Shown: in pieces, positions 17,689 through 24,763 of the stretch
Layout: every line of letters begins with the position of its first letter
Numbering within the stretch: position 1 is the stretch's first letter
Source: Sphingomonas changnyeongensis
GTDB taxonomy: Bacteria; Pseudomonadota; Alphaproteobacteria; Sphingomonadales; Sphingomonadaceae
Assembly (NCBI RefSeq): GCF_009913435.1
Contig: NZ_CP047895.1
Coordinates: 1,868,501 to 1,932,500 of the forward strand
Reading direction: 5' to 3'
DNA: 64,000 nucleotides
Position numbers and translations under genes: made by a program
Notes under the pieces: generated by a model
Databases searched by the model: none
The model's input: only the letters and a program-made list of their open reading frames with translations
What the model was told of the DNA's origin: nothing

Positions 17689-18208
17689 TCCCGATGACAT
17701 CGTTACGGCGCTGGCGCCCGCGCTTGCCCTCGTCGGTGCGAGCGGAATGACACAGGATGACCGTGTCGAATGGCTGGCGGCCGCTGCCGATGCGCTCCGG
17801 GAATATCCGGCGGACCTTCTGCGCATCGGCATCGCTGAGGCAAGAAAGCGGGCAGACCATCCCAGCAAGATCATCCCCGCTGTCGTCGGCCATGTGGAGG
17901 AGCTGCTCATCGCGCGCCGCCGGGAGCTTCAGCGTGCACGGGATGCCGCATCGCCGCCCGCGCCTGCGCTGCCGACCGATGGCAGCCGCCACTGCTCAGC
18001 CGAGGATGCACGGGAAATTCTCGAGCGCTACGGCTTCAAGTCGTCTGTGCCGGCGACAACCGTCGAACGCGGTCCGCGAAGGCTGCCAACGGTCGACGAC
18101 TATGTCGCTCTCGGAGTGAGCCGTGACGTCGCCGAAAAGGCGGTCGCCGACCGGCGCGCGCGCTGTGATGGCAGCCCGGCCCCTTCAAACTCGTCTCACA
18201 GGAGCTGA
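17561..18208 (+). CDS. Element protein of unknown function, helical
   Basis: The 215-residue protein starts at an ATG with GGAGA 7 bases upstream, inside the 3' end of the preceding gene. It is Ala/Arg-rich and mainly helical. The stretch DDRVEWLAAAADALREYPADLLRIGIAEAR is reminiscent of small proteins encoded next to phage replication genes, but no family can be named. A helicase-loader role would suit its position and is only a guess. Confidence 0.65.
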   Translation: MEKLATTLDQARSPASAALPQQLRPFSPTSRLVEAEARLRPADPDDIVTALAPALALVGASGMTQDDRVEWLAAAADALREYPADLLRIGIAEARKRADHPSKIIPAVVGHVEELLIARRRELQRARDAASPPAPALPTDGSRHCSAEDAREILERYGFKSSVPATTVERGPRRLPTVDDYVALGVSRDVAEKAVADRRARCDGSPAPSNSSHRS

Positions 18209-18212
18209 TTCA

Positions 18213-18749
18213 ATGCTCGGTTCACCGATAATGCGCTACTTGCTTTCCCGGCCGCCAGCTGCTCGCGGCGGCTGGGGCACCGCCAACGTTTCCCTCGTGA
18301 ACAATGCGGTTGATGCTGGATCCTCTATCGCAAATGCATTCGACGGCGACGCCGCAACGGACCTGATCCTCGCCAACGACGCGAACGCCTGGGCGGCTGG
18401 CAATGGAACGCCGGTCGAGTTGACCTTCGCCTTTACTGGCCGCGGCAACGTCCGGCAGGTGCAGCTGCAGCGCTCGTTGACCTTCGGATCGACCGCCAAC
18501 TTTGCCGGCCGGGTCGCTCTGCTCTCGTCTATCGACGGCGCGACCTGGGCTCAGCAGGGAACGGTCGCGAACGTCATCGACCAAAATGTCGCGCCCGGTG
18601 GGATGGCAGCGATCGATTTCGGCACCGGTGGCCCAAGCGAAGCATGGTGGCGTCTCCGGATATGGTCTGAGTTCGGCAACCGCATGGCATTTGCCCGGAT
18701 CATCTTGGCCGACGCGATCGGCGGCCCCTCGGTCGTCGTCCTTTCCTGA
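18213..18749 (+). CDS. F5/8 type C (discoidin-like) domain protein
   Basis: The 178-residue protein has the pattern of a discoidin/CBM32 jelly roll: NAFDGDAATDLILAND, then PVELTFAFTGRGNVRQVQLQ, VALLSSIDGATWAQQGTV and a closing WWRLRIWSE/FARIILAD strand pair. Such domains bind carbohydrates or surfaces in tail fibres, decoration proteins and secreted enzymes. There is no signal peptide. AGGAGCTGATTCA precedes the ATG. In a satellite it may be a capsid decoration or adhesion protein; this is inference. Confidence 0.6.
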   Translation: MLGSPIMRYLLSRPPAARGGWGTANVSLVNNAVDAGSSIANAFDGDAATDLILANDANAWAAGNGTPVELTFAFTGRGNVRQVQLQRSLTFGSTANFAGRVALLSSIDGATWAQQGTVANVIDQNVAPGGMAAIDFGTGGPSEAWWRLRIWSEFGNRMAFARIILADAIGGPSVVVLS

Positions 18750-18755
18750 TATTGC

Positions 18756-19232
18756 ATGGGAACCCCGATGCCTCATCCCTTCGACATTGACGCCTCTCAT
18801 CCCGACATGGCGGCTGACGCCCGGCTTGCCAGAGAGCTTCACCATGAGCTCGCTATCCGAGGGATCCACGGGCTGGATGCTGTGCGCACCCTCGCGCTTG
18901 CTATGTGCATCGAGGCCAGCGCTGCATCTGGCCCGGTGAAGGGACGGCTCGATATTGCCGGGCTGCTCTCGCCGATGCTGGCCGGCATGACCGTGGAAGC
19001 CGCGGAGCTGGCCGGGAAAGAGGATCAGCTGATATCCAATGCGGCCCTGATGGCCATGGCGTCGGCGCTGATGAACACCGACAGCAAGGCGGCCGCCATA
19101 ACTGCCCTCATGAAGGCGGCTGCCCAGATCCTCTCTGAAGACTTCGATCCATCGCAAGCGGCGGGATTGATAATCGAGGGAATGGCCGACGCGCTTGCGG
19201 AGAAGAGAATGGCTGCCGAAGGCTGCTCATAG
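18756..19232 (+). CDS. Hypothetical helical protein
   Basis: The 158-residue acidic, all-helical protein lies six bases after the discoidin-like gene. Two Ala/Met-rich helices (AALMAMASALMNTDSKAAAIT, residues about 92-112) are notable. It has no signal peptide or known motif. An ATG four codons further in is an alternative start. Its stop falls just before a 63-bp repeat that recurs downstream of the capsid module. Confidence 0.6.
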   Translation: MGTPMPHPFDIDASHPDMAADARLARELHHELAIRGIHGLDAVRTLALAMCIEASAASGPVKGRLDIAGLLSPMLAGMTVEAAELAGKEDQLISNAALMAMASALMNTDSKAAAITALMKAAAQILSEDFDPSQAAGLIIEGMADALAEKRMAAEGCS

Positions 19233-19236
19233 CCCC

Positions 19237-19299
19237 CGGCTTTGGGTCCTTCCCGGCGCCGGCTGTATGCGGGGGGCTAAGGCGCGACGTTCCGCTAGC
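19237..19299. repeat. 63-bp perfect direct repeat, copy 1
   Basis: The segment is identical to 22514-22576. It contains GGGTCCTTCCCGGCGCCGGC and ends in the palindrome GCTAGC. The two copies bracket the capsid module. Confidence 0.9.
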
Positions 19300-19350
19300 C
19301 ACAGTGCCCGCTATGCTTCCTCCTCCCACTCGGGGAAAAAGTGATTGTCT

Positions 19351-19503
19351 GTCAGTTTCTTAGGTGAAAACAGGTGGGAAGTGCACATGCGCCAAAAAGG
19401 AAGTGCGCTGGCAGCAACTCCCTAAGGCCGGTTCCGCCGCAAATCCGAATAGGCGGCTATTCGTCAGTCACTTAGGCGCAAAGAGGTGGGAAGTGCGCAT
19501 GGA
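19351..19503 (+). repeat. Imperfect duplicated leader, two copies 114 bp apart
   Basis: GTCAGTTTCTTAGGTGAAAA and then AGGTGGGAAGTGCACATG (19350-19390) recur as GTCAGTCACTTAGGCGCAAA and AGGTGGGAAGTGCGCATG (19464-19501). The second copy provides the ribosome binding site and start of the small HTH gene; the first opens only a short reading frame. The rest of 19300-19498 holds nothing else I can name. Confidence 0.6.
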
Positions 19504-19681
19504 GATATACAACGAGGCCGGTGCGGCCCGCATCCTGAAGATGAGCGAGCGCACCCTGAGGCGGGAGCGGCGGGCCGGCCGGATCGGATACTACCGCATG
19601 GCCGGGAAAATCTGGTACTCCCCCGAGCAGCTGGTCGACTATTCCAGCTCGTGCCGGGTCGATCCGGTCCGCCAGGCCTAG
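19499..19681 (+). CDS. Small MerR/AlpA-like helix-turn-helix protein
   Basis: The 60-residue protein is essentially one excisionase-type helix-turn-helix: MEIYNEAGAARILKMSERTL followed by a basic wing RRAGRIGYYRMAGKIWYSPEQL. Proteins of this size regulate or excise integrated elements. AGGTGGGAAGTGCGC lies before the ATG. It sits 59 bases ahead of the prohead protease gene and may control it. Confidence 0.75.
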   Translation: MEIYNEAGAARILKMSERTLRRERRAGRIGYYRMAGKIWYSPEQLVDYSSSCRVDPVRQA

Positions 19682-19740
19682 CTTTGCCGACGCTGGCCGT
19701 CTCTGGCCAGTATTGTCCATCCACAGCGAGCCTAGCGCCG

Positions 19741-20463
19741 ATGCATATCATCGGCATGACCAGATCGAACGCAGAACATCGCCCGGGCCCGCCAGCTCCC
19801 CGCGGGACACGCGTCGCGCAGCTGTCCAGTTACAGCGCAGAAGCCCATACGATCGAAGCCGTCTTCGCAACCGACACTCCCGTCGCCCGATGGTTCGGCC
19901 AGGAAGAGCTGGCAATCTCGGCAACCGCGATCGACCTAACTCGCGTTGCGACCGGTCTGTGTCCGTTCCTCAACGGTCACAACCAGTCCGATGTTGGCGC
20001 CGTTCTTGGCACGGTCGAAACGGCCAGTGTCCGGGGCGGCCAGCTGGTCGGCCGCGTTCGCTTTGCTGATACCCCCGCCGCCCGCCAGGCCGAGGCGATG
20101 GTGGCCGCCGGGACGCTGAGGGGGGTGTCGGTCGGCTATCAGGTGCGACGGTGGACGCTGGTCGAAAGTGGCGATGCTGGCGACACCTGGCGCGCCGATG
20201 ACTGGGCGCTGCTCGAGGTGAGTCTCGTTCCTGTGCCTGCCGATCCCAACGCCATTATCAGATCAGGAGAAACGGACGTGAACCGATCCATTGATGCTGC
20301 CCCCGCGCCGTCGCCGCACCCGGCTGCCATTGCCCCCTGGGTATCGCAGCCGTCTCGGCCGCCCGCATCGCGCAGGCCGCCCGCAACGCCGGGCTGCAGG
20401 TCGCCGATATCGAGGACATGCTCGGCCGGCACGAGGCAACCCCCTACACCCCGGAAGGGCTGA
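19741..20463 (+). CDS. HK97-type prohead protease (N-terminal half of a protease/capsid fusion)
   Basis: This is a head maturation protease of the U35 type. Core pieces are CPFLNGHNQSDVGAVLGTVE (with the catalytic-type His), GRVRFADTPAARQAEAMVAAG, LRGVSVGYQVRRW (catalytic-type Ser) and WALLEVSLVPVPADPNA. As read it is 240 residues, but the last 45 are out-of-frame: adding one C to the C5 run at 20333-20337 continues as LGIAAVSAARIAQAARNAGLQ straight into the capsid frame. That gives the protease/major capsid fusion known from other alphaproteobacterial phages. ATG 19756 is an alternative start. Confidence 0.8.
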   Translation: MHIIGMTRSNAEHRPGPPAPRGTRVAQLSSYSAEAHTIEAVFATDTPVARWFGQEELAISATAIDLTRVATGLCPFLNGHNQSDVGAVLGTVETASVRGGQLVGRVRFADTPAARQAEAMVAAGTLRGVSVGYQVRRWTLVESGDAGDTWRADDWALLEVSLVPVPADPNAIIRSGETDVNRSIDAAPAPSPHPAAIAPWVSQPSRPPASRRPPATPGCRSPISRTCSAGTRQPPTPRKG

Positions 20464-21611
20464 TGGCGGAAATCGGCCGGCGATATGCCCAGCGCGATAT
20501 GGGGGCACCGCAGTTCAATCGTGTTACGAGCGAGCAGCCGCCCGCCGCCCGCCTGCAAGCTCGCATGGCTGATGCCCTGTATGCGCGCATGTCGGGCAGC
20601 GAGCCCAGCGATCAGGCGCGCGAGTTCATGAACATGAGCCTCCCGCGGATGGCGCGCGCGCTGCTCGAGGAGGCGGGCGAGCGGACGTCCCACATGAGCG
20701 ATTTTCAGGCCGTGGAGGCGGCGATGCGGTCGCAGCATACCACGTCCGATTTCAGCAACCTGATGGTGCAGAGCGGCAACCGCTATCTGAGCGATGTGTT
20801 CGAATCCGCGCAGTCGAGCCTGATTCAGCTCGCCCGGCTCCGGCAGGACATTCCCGATTTTCGCCGCATCTCGAGCATCGAGGTCAGCGAGTTCGGCACG
20901 CTTCCTAAGGTGAACGAGGGCGGGGAAATCAAGCATGGCACGTTCCGGGAACGAGCCGAGGGCTATCAGGCCGAGACGTTCGGCAAGATCTTCGGGCTGT
21001 CGATCCAGGCGATCGTGAACGACACGCTCGGGGCCTTCAGCGATCCCCTGCGCATCATGGCCCGCGCTGCAGCCGAAACCCAGGCTGCGCAACTGGTCAG
21101 CCTCATTACCGCCAACAGTGGCAATGGCGGCCTCATGGCCGATGGCCTCACCCTCTTTCATGCCAGCCGTGGGAACCGCGCGGCGACAGGCGCGTCGATC
21201 AGTGTCAGCAGCCTCAGCGAAGCCCGGACGGCCATGCGCCAGCAGAAGGACGTATCGGGCGAGGTGTTCATGAACGTCCGGCCGCGATTCGTTGTCGTGG
21301 GCGCCGATCAGGAGACGGCTGCCGAACAGTTTGTGATGACGATCAACCCGTCGAACAGTGCGCAGGTCAACCCGCATGCCGGCCGGTACGAGGTTCTTGT
21401 CGACCCCCGTTTGCCCCTGACGCAGTGGCGCTTGTTCGCGGACCCGGCCGTCGCTCCGGTTCTCGAACACGGCTATGTGAATGGATACGAGGGGCCCCAG
21501 CTCGCGATGCGCGAGGGCTTCAACATCCTGGGCAACGAATATCGGGTGAGCATGCATTGGGGTTGCGGTCTGATCGATTTCCGCGGCGCCTTCCTCAATC
21601 CCGGCGCCTGA
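20463..21611 (+). CDS. Mu gpT-like/HK97-fold major capsid protein
   Basis: The 382-residue product has capsid features: a helical scaffold-like N-terminus, HTTSDFSNLMVQSGNRYLSD, then LPKVNEGGEIKHGTF and the nested-strand end EGPQLAMREGFNILGN. It matches the Mu-like major head subunit seen in protease/capsid fusion proteins. As sequenced its ATG overlaps the protease stop (TGATG) with GGAAGG upstream, so separate coupled translation is possible. The frame is open further upstream to about 20337, which favours an original fusion broken by a one-base deletion. It should form the icosahedral shell. Confidence 0.85.
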   Translation: MAEIGRRYAQRDMGAPQFNRVTSEQPPAARLQARMADALYARMSGSEPSDQAREFMNMSLPRMARALLEEAGERTSHMSDFQAVEAAMRSQHTTSDFSNLMVQSGNRYLSDVFESAQSSLIQLARLRQDIPDFRRISSIEVSEFGTLPKVNEGGEIKHGTFRERAEGYQAETFGKIFGLSIQAIVNDTLGAFSDPLRIMARAAAETQAAQLVSLITANSGNGGLMADGLTLFHASRGNRAATGASISVSSLSEARTAMRQQKDVSGEVFMNVRPRFVVVGADQETAAEQFVMTINPSNSAQVNPHAGRYEVLVDPRLPLTQWRLFADPAVAPVLEHGYVNGYEGPQLAMREGFNILGNEYRVSMHWGCGLIDFRGAFLNPGA

Positions 21612-21625
21612 CACCTTCAGGCGTC

Positions 21626-21691
21626 GCCGGGAAGCGAAGGGCGGATATCGGGACTAGGCGGGGCCGCCCTGTGCTCCTCTCACCCCGCCCC
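21626..21691. repeat. 66-bp imperfect direct repeat, copy 1
   Basis: Almost identical to 21812-21877, differing at one internal base and in an 8-base patch near the end. It starts directly after the capsid stop. The interval 21612-21904 holds no convincing gene. Confidence 0.8.
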
Positions 21692-21811
21692 TGCAGCAAG
21701 ACGCGCGCGGCCGCACAGACCGACATGCGGCCTGATCGATCGAAACCCCTTCGCCCAAAAGCTGGGCGACGGTCGGCCGAGGATCCGGGCGTTCGGCACT
21801 CTCTCGCGCAA

Positions 21812-21877
21812 GCCGGGAAGCGAAGGGCGGATATCGGGACCAGGCGGGGCCGCCCTGTGGACTCCTCACCCCGCCCC
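21812..21877. repeat. 66-bp imperfect direct repeat, copy 2
   Basis: Second copy, ending 27 bases before the next ATG. It includes GCCGGGAAGCGAAGGGCGG and a CACCCCGCCCC end. Confidence 0.8.
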
Positions 21878-21904
21878 CGAAACGCAACCAGATAGGAGCG
21901 GAAG

Positions 21905-22147
21905 ATGGACGCTATTGAGGTACTGAACAACGCGGATCGGTCGATCGTGCGTCTGTCGCCGGAGGGCGGGGAGGTGGCAGCGGTCGGTGACGTCCTCAGC
22001 GTCGGGGATACCGGCCAGGGAGCAAATATTTCGGCGCTCGACGCTGAGCGCGCCGTGACTGAGGGCAAGGCGCGGATTGTTGGATCGGGCGATGATCTGA
22101 AGCCGCGTCCTGGGCGACGCCGGCGGGCGCTAGATCCGACTGGATGA
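21905..22147 (+). CDS. Small protein downstream of capsid gene
   Basis: The 80-residue protein has TAGGAGCGGAAG before the ATG, a strong ribosome binding site. It has a compact beta-like N-terminal part (RSIVRLSPEGGEVAAVGDVLSV) and a basic Arg/Pro tail. Position after the capsid gene suggests a head accessory or completion protein; no family is recognised. Confidence 0.6.
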   Translation: MDAIEVLNNADRSIVRLSPEGGEVAAVGDVLSVGDTGQGANISALDAERAVTEGKARIVGSGDDLKPRPGRRRRALDPTG

Positions 22148-22266
22148 GTCCGGTCATACTGTCGCCCGGCCGCCCCGCAGGCTGACAGTGAGTCTGTGTT
22201 ACCGGCTGGCGGCCGCCGCACGATGCAAGTCGGTCGGGACCGCCGCTAGCCTGAAGCGCGTTTTGG

Positions 22267-22476
22267 ATGACGCCCATGACCGACCGCAGCAATGACCGCC
22301 TGATACGGCTACCGGAGGTTCTTCGGCGCACCGGCCTCAGCCGCTCCACGATATACGGCTGGATCGAAAATGGGCGCTTCCCACGACAGGTCCAACTCAG
22401 CGCGCGATGCGTCGCCTGGTACGAATCGGAGGTCAACGAGTGGATCGCAGCCCGACCGCGCAGAGGTTCCAAGTAA
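22267..22476 (+). CDS. AlpA-family phage regulatory protein
   Basis: The 69-residue protein has the AlpA pattern: RLIRLPEVLRRTGLSRSTIY, then GWIENGRFPRQVQL and VAWYESEVNEWIAARP. AlpA proteins of P4-like satellites and prophages activate integrase or excision genes. The ATG at 22276 is an equally good start. It lies between the capsid module and the second 63-bp repeat. Confidence 0.85.
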   Translation: MTPMTDRSNDRLIRLPEVLRRTGLSRSTIYGWIENGRFPRQVQLSARCVAWYESEVNEWIAARPRRGSK

Positions 22477-22513
22477 GCTCGCACGGCTGGTGACCTCGGC
22501 CAGATCGCCCCCG

Positions 22514-22576
22514 CGGCTTTGGGTCCTTCCCGGCGCCGGCTGTATGCGGGGGGCTAAGGCGCGACGTTCCGCTAGC
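22514..22576. repeat. 63-bp perfect direct repeat, copy 2
   Basis: Exact match to 19237-19299 on the same strand, 3,277 bp apart. Confidence 0.9.
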
Positions 22577-22614
22577 GCCAAGATGTTTTCGGCACTTCTT
22601 CATCATGACAGATT

Positions 22615-22791
22615 ATGTCATTGATTATTTTGATCTATCAGCCGGCGCTGGATGAAGTTGCACAGGGGGCCAGTTTCTTCATCTTCACACACAGAAGCCC
22701 GCTCGTCGCTCGAATCGAGTGGTTAGCGTACATCACCGAAGTCGTGCTGGACCAAGGCATCGCCGCTGGCCGAGTTGTTCGCTGTCAATAG
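22615..22791 (+). CDS. Possible 58-residue ORF
   Basis: The frame reads with normal amino acid composition (ASFFIFTHRSPLVARIEWLA, then VVLDQGIAAGRVV) in a region without other genes. The ribosome binding site is poor and the start lies inside the dyad at 22605-22621. It may be a small element gene or the remnant of a larger one. Confidence 0.3.
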   Translation: MSLIILIYQPALDEVAQGASFFIFTHRSPLVARIEWLAYITEVVLDQGIAAGRVVRCQ

Positions 22792-23001
22792 AGACACTTT
22801 TCAAAATTCGGAAACCAAGACTGGGGAAAACTCAGCCTGCCGCTGTTGACCCAGTCGCCATCCCGGTCGAAAATCAGCGTCAGGCATCCATACCGTCCCT
22901 TCTACCTTCGGCTGACGGGCCAAGCTCCTCTTAGGGCGGGGGAGCCGGCCAGGCTCTCCGGAGGCCGGGCTTTTCCCGGAGCAAGCAGAAGGAACGGGCT
23001 T

Positions 23002-23118
23002 ATGAAGCTGGTTCGCGTGCGCGCGTATCAGCGGCTGAGGTTCGGCCGGGTGGAGACAGTGCGGTCCCACACCCGGCGATGGCCCCAGCAGCTGAAGTTC
23101 GCGTTTATGGCTCGATAG
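23002..23118 (+). CDS. Possible 38-residue basic protein
   Basis: The short frame starts MKLVRVRAYQRLRFG and continues with ETVRSHTRRWPQQ. It has AAGGAACGGGCTT before its ATG. The RVRAYxRxRxGRxETV pattern resembles tiny conserved phage proteins. It ends in a run of ordinary codons with TAG at 23116. Confidence 0.4.
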   Translation: MKLVRVRAYQRLRFGRVETVRSHTRRWPQQLKFAFMAR

Positions 23119-23328
23119 CTTAGCTGATACCTGGCGGTATGGATGCCACCCCGGCCGGTTCTCCGGCCAGCCTTCCGAGCCTATTTGCCGCCGCCGGATC
23201 GGTCAACCAGCCGAGCAAGAAAGTGCCGTGCTGTGTCAATTCCGCCGCTGCCCTGGAAGGGCCTCGCCAACGGCACGGCCTCCTCTATTGGCGGTCGGGC
23301 CCACCAGTAGGCGACACTCGGCCGGCGA

Positions 23329-23559
23329 TCAGTTGCGCCAGGTTTGTCCCAGCTCTTCATCAAACCAGTGCTCGGCGACGTCGCGTGCGCGCTCAACCCC
23401 GCGAAAGTTGGTCGCCTCGGGCATAACCCTCTCCAACCACGACCAGAACTCCGAGAAGCGGGGGAAGTCCTCGGGGGATGCGGGTCGATAGTGTTCCCGC
23501 GCCCAGTCGTGAACCAAGCTCCGGATAGCCTTTTCGGCATCGCCCCTTTTCATCGTCAT
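23329..23559 (-). CDS. Small Trp-rich protein coupled to RHH gene
   Basis: The 76-residue acidic protein (SLVHDWAREHYRPASPEDFP, then FSEFWSWLERVMPEA and AEHWFDEELGQTWRN) overlaps the upstream RHH gene by ATGA, so the two are translated together. Its size and partner suggest a toxin-antitoxin or repressor/anti-repressor pair, but it matches no toxin family I know. ATG 23553 is an alternative start. Confidence 0.65.
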   Translation of the reverse strand: MTMKRGDAEKAIRSLVHDWAREHYRPASPEDFPRFSEFWSWLERVMPEATNFRGVERARDVAEHWFDEELGQTWRN

Positions 23560-23750
23560 CCCCGAAGGAACTGCGCCAGGATCCTTCGCACGGCCTCCGG
23601 CCGGCTAAGCCCCGTCTCGGCTCGTTCAGCTATCCATGCGTCCACCTGCGCCAGAAGCTCGGGTTGCATGCGAACCATGAGCGGCACGCCCTTGCCGGTC
23701 GGCGCTGGGCCGCGTCGTTTCTGTGATATCAAGGTATCTTGCTGGGACAC
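23556..23750 (-). CDS. Ribbon-helix-helix-like small regulator
   Basis: The 64-residue protein has a basic N-terminus (KRRGPAPTGKG) then a ribbon-helix-helix-like unit: PLMVRMQPELLAQVDAWIAE followed by GLSRPEAVRRILAQFL. Such CopG/Arc-type proteins bind operators as dimers. I chose the GTG at 23750 with AGGG upstream. It is divergent from the operon starting at 23838, and the dyad between them is a candidate operator. Confidence 0.6.
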   Translation of the reverse strand: MSQQDTLISQKRRGPAPTGKGVPLMVRMQPELLAQVDAWIAERAETGLSRPEAVRRILAQFLRG

Positions 23751-23775
23751 AGTTACCCTGCTATCACGGAAACGA

Positions 23776-23805
23776 GCCGGTAGGAAGTTGGCGCTTCCCA
23801 CCGGC
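23776..23805. promoter_or_regulatory. Inverted repeat between divergent element genes
   Basis: GCCGGTAGGAAG and CTTCCCACCGGC pair with one mismatch around a 6-base loop. It lies in the 87-base divergent promoter region and may bind the RHH protein. Confidence 0.5.
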
Positions 23806-23837
23806 CCTAACCCTAACCAGCTGTCTTGGAGCTGCTC

Positions 23838-24173
23838 ATGGCTGTCAACGAGATTACCCCGGCCGGGCCGGGCGCGGAAGCGTTTGCGCGCCGGCTTCTG
23901 AAAACCACCATCGCCGGCGCCCGGCCGCTGCATTTCCGGCCGCGGGACGTCGATCCCTTGCTCCGCCAGATCTTCGCGGTCTCAACGGCTATGGAAGCCG
24001 CGATGTCTGATGCCGCGGCGCCGACGCGCGCCATCCTGCAGGGCTGCACCGAGGCTATCGCAACGCTCGCATTCATCGCGACTATTTCGAACCAGGGGGC
24101 GAGGCATGATTGGGTCCGGAGCTCCTATGCCATCGCCTCGCGACGTGCTGTGGTCGGCGTTCGAACAGTTTGA
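23838..24173 (+). CDS. Hypothetical element protein
   Basis: The 111-residue protein starts after TTGGAGCTGCTC. It is helical in the middle (DPLLRQIFAVSTAMEAAMSD) with a hydrophobic AIATLAFIATI stretch. Its 3' end overlaps the next gene by 68 bases in another frame. No family is recognised. Confidence 0.55.
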   Translation: MAVNEITPAGPGAEAFARRLLKTTIAGARPLHFRPRDVDPLLRQIFAVSTAMEAAMSDAAAPTRAILQGCTEAIATLAFIATISNQGARHDWVRSSYAIASRRAVVGVRTV

Positions 24174-24468
24174 GCTGGCCGACTGCTATCCCCTGAACCA
24201 TCTGGCCGGCGGCTATCACCCCCGGCAGGCGCTTCAGGAGGCGCTGGCAGTTTGCGCGGTGATCCAGGACTCCTTCTGGGAAGACCGCGATCCGTTGAGC
24301 CCGGGCCTTATCCGGCAAGCGATGCGCGGCCTCGGTACGCTGATCGCACTAGCGGCTCAGAATGTGGAGTTGCAGGTCGGGCCAGACCCGATCCAGGGCG
24401 GCCGCGCGAGAACGGCGCCGCCTGAACCTCGCAGTGATGAACCGATCCGGGGGAGTGAAAATTCATGA
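24106..24468 (+). CDS. Hypothetical element protein
   Basis: The 120-residue helical protein (LWSAFEQFELADCYPLNHLA, then RQALQEALAVCAVIQDSF) has GGGGGCGAGGC upstream of its ATG and a polar C-terminal tail. Start and stop both overlap neighbouring genes, showing a compact three-gene operon. Function is unknown. Confidence 0.6.
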   Translation: MIGSGAPMPSPRDVLWSAFEQFELADCYPLNHLAGGYHPRQALQEALAVCAVIQDSFWEDRDPLSPGLIRQAMRGLGTLIALAAQNVELQVGPDPIQGGRARTAPPEPRSDEPIRGSENS

Positions 24469-24653
24469 GCCCGGCCGACCAGATGCGCGGCGAGGTTGTC
24501 GAGCCGCTTCTCGGCGCTGCCGGCACCTTGAACCTGATCGCGACGTCCGGCGGCCTGACGGCCGAGCGACTGCTCCCGGACGTTCTCCACATGCTCGCGG
24601 CCGTCATTGAACGCGCCGCGGAGCGGGCCGAGGGTCTGGCCGGGGCCGGGTGA
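24465..24653 (+). CDS. Small hypothetical protein, operon end
   Basis: The 62-residue helical protein overlaps the preceding stop by ATGA. It reads MSPADQMRGEVVEPLLGAAG and ends with an Ala/Glu/Arg helix. No function can be given. Confidence 0.5.
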   Translation: MSPADQMRGEVVEPLLGAAGTLNLIATSGGLTAERLLPDVLHMLAAVIERAAERAEGLAGAG

Positions 24654-24705
24654 CCATTGAGGCAGATCGCGCGGGTGGTGACCACTGAGGCAAATCGCAC
24701 TGGTG
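24650..24705. repeat. Two tandem 28-bp imperfect repeats
   Basis: Units 24650-24677 and 24678-24705 share GTGACCAyTGAGGCArATCG and a GTGGTG-like end, with five differences. They could be iterons or operator half-sites. The rest of 24706-24991 holds the palindrome at 24743 and no gene. Confidence 0.65.
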
Positions 24706-24742
24706 GCACCGGACGTAGAGTTTCCGGTCGGGTCATAGCCGA

Positions 24743-24763
24743 TTCTCGGAACGGTTCCGAGAA
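24743..24763. promoter_or_regulatory. Perfect 21-bp palindrome, candidate repressor operator
   Basis: TTCTCGGAAC-G-GTTCCGAGAA is perfectly symmetrical. It lies 38 bases after the tandem repeats and 229 bases before the next start codon. Confidence 0.6.

Larger units (their letters stand above)
22477..23001. other. Gene-poor stretch of the element
   Basis: This interval holds the second 63-bp repeat (22514-22576), a locally AT-rich segment with the dyad ATGACA-GATTA-TGTCAT (22605-22621), a possible 58-codon ORF at 22615 and a small CCGGG/CCCGG hairpin at 22965-22979. The dyad could be an operator. Confidence 0.5.

Noticed and set aside
21595-22221. 208-codon minus-strand frame across the repeats after the capsid gene
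   Set aside because: It runs through two direct repeats and an opposing gene, with Arg/Ser/Pro-rich composition and no start signal.
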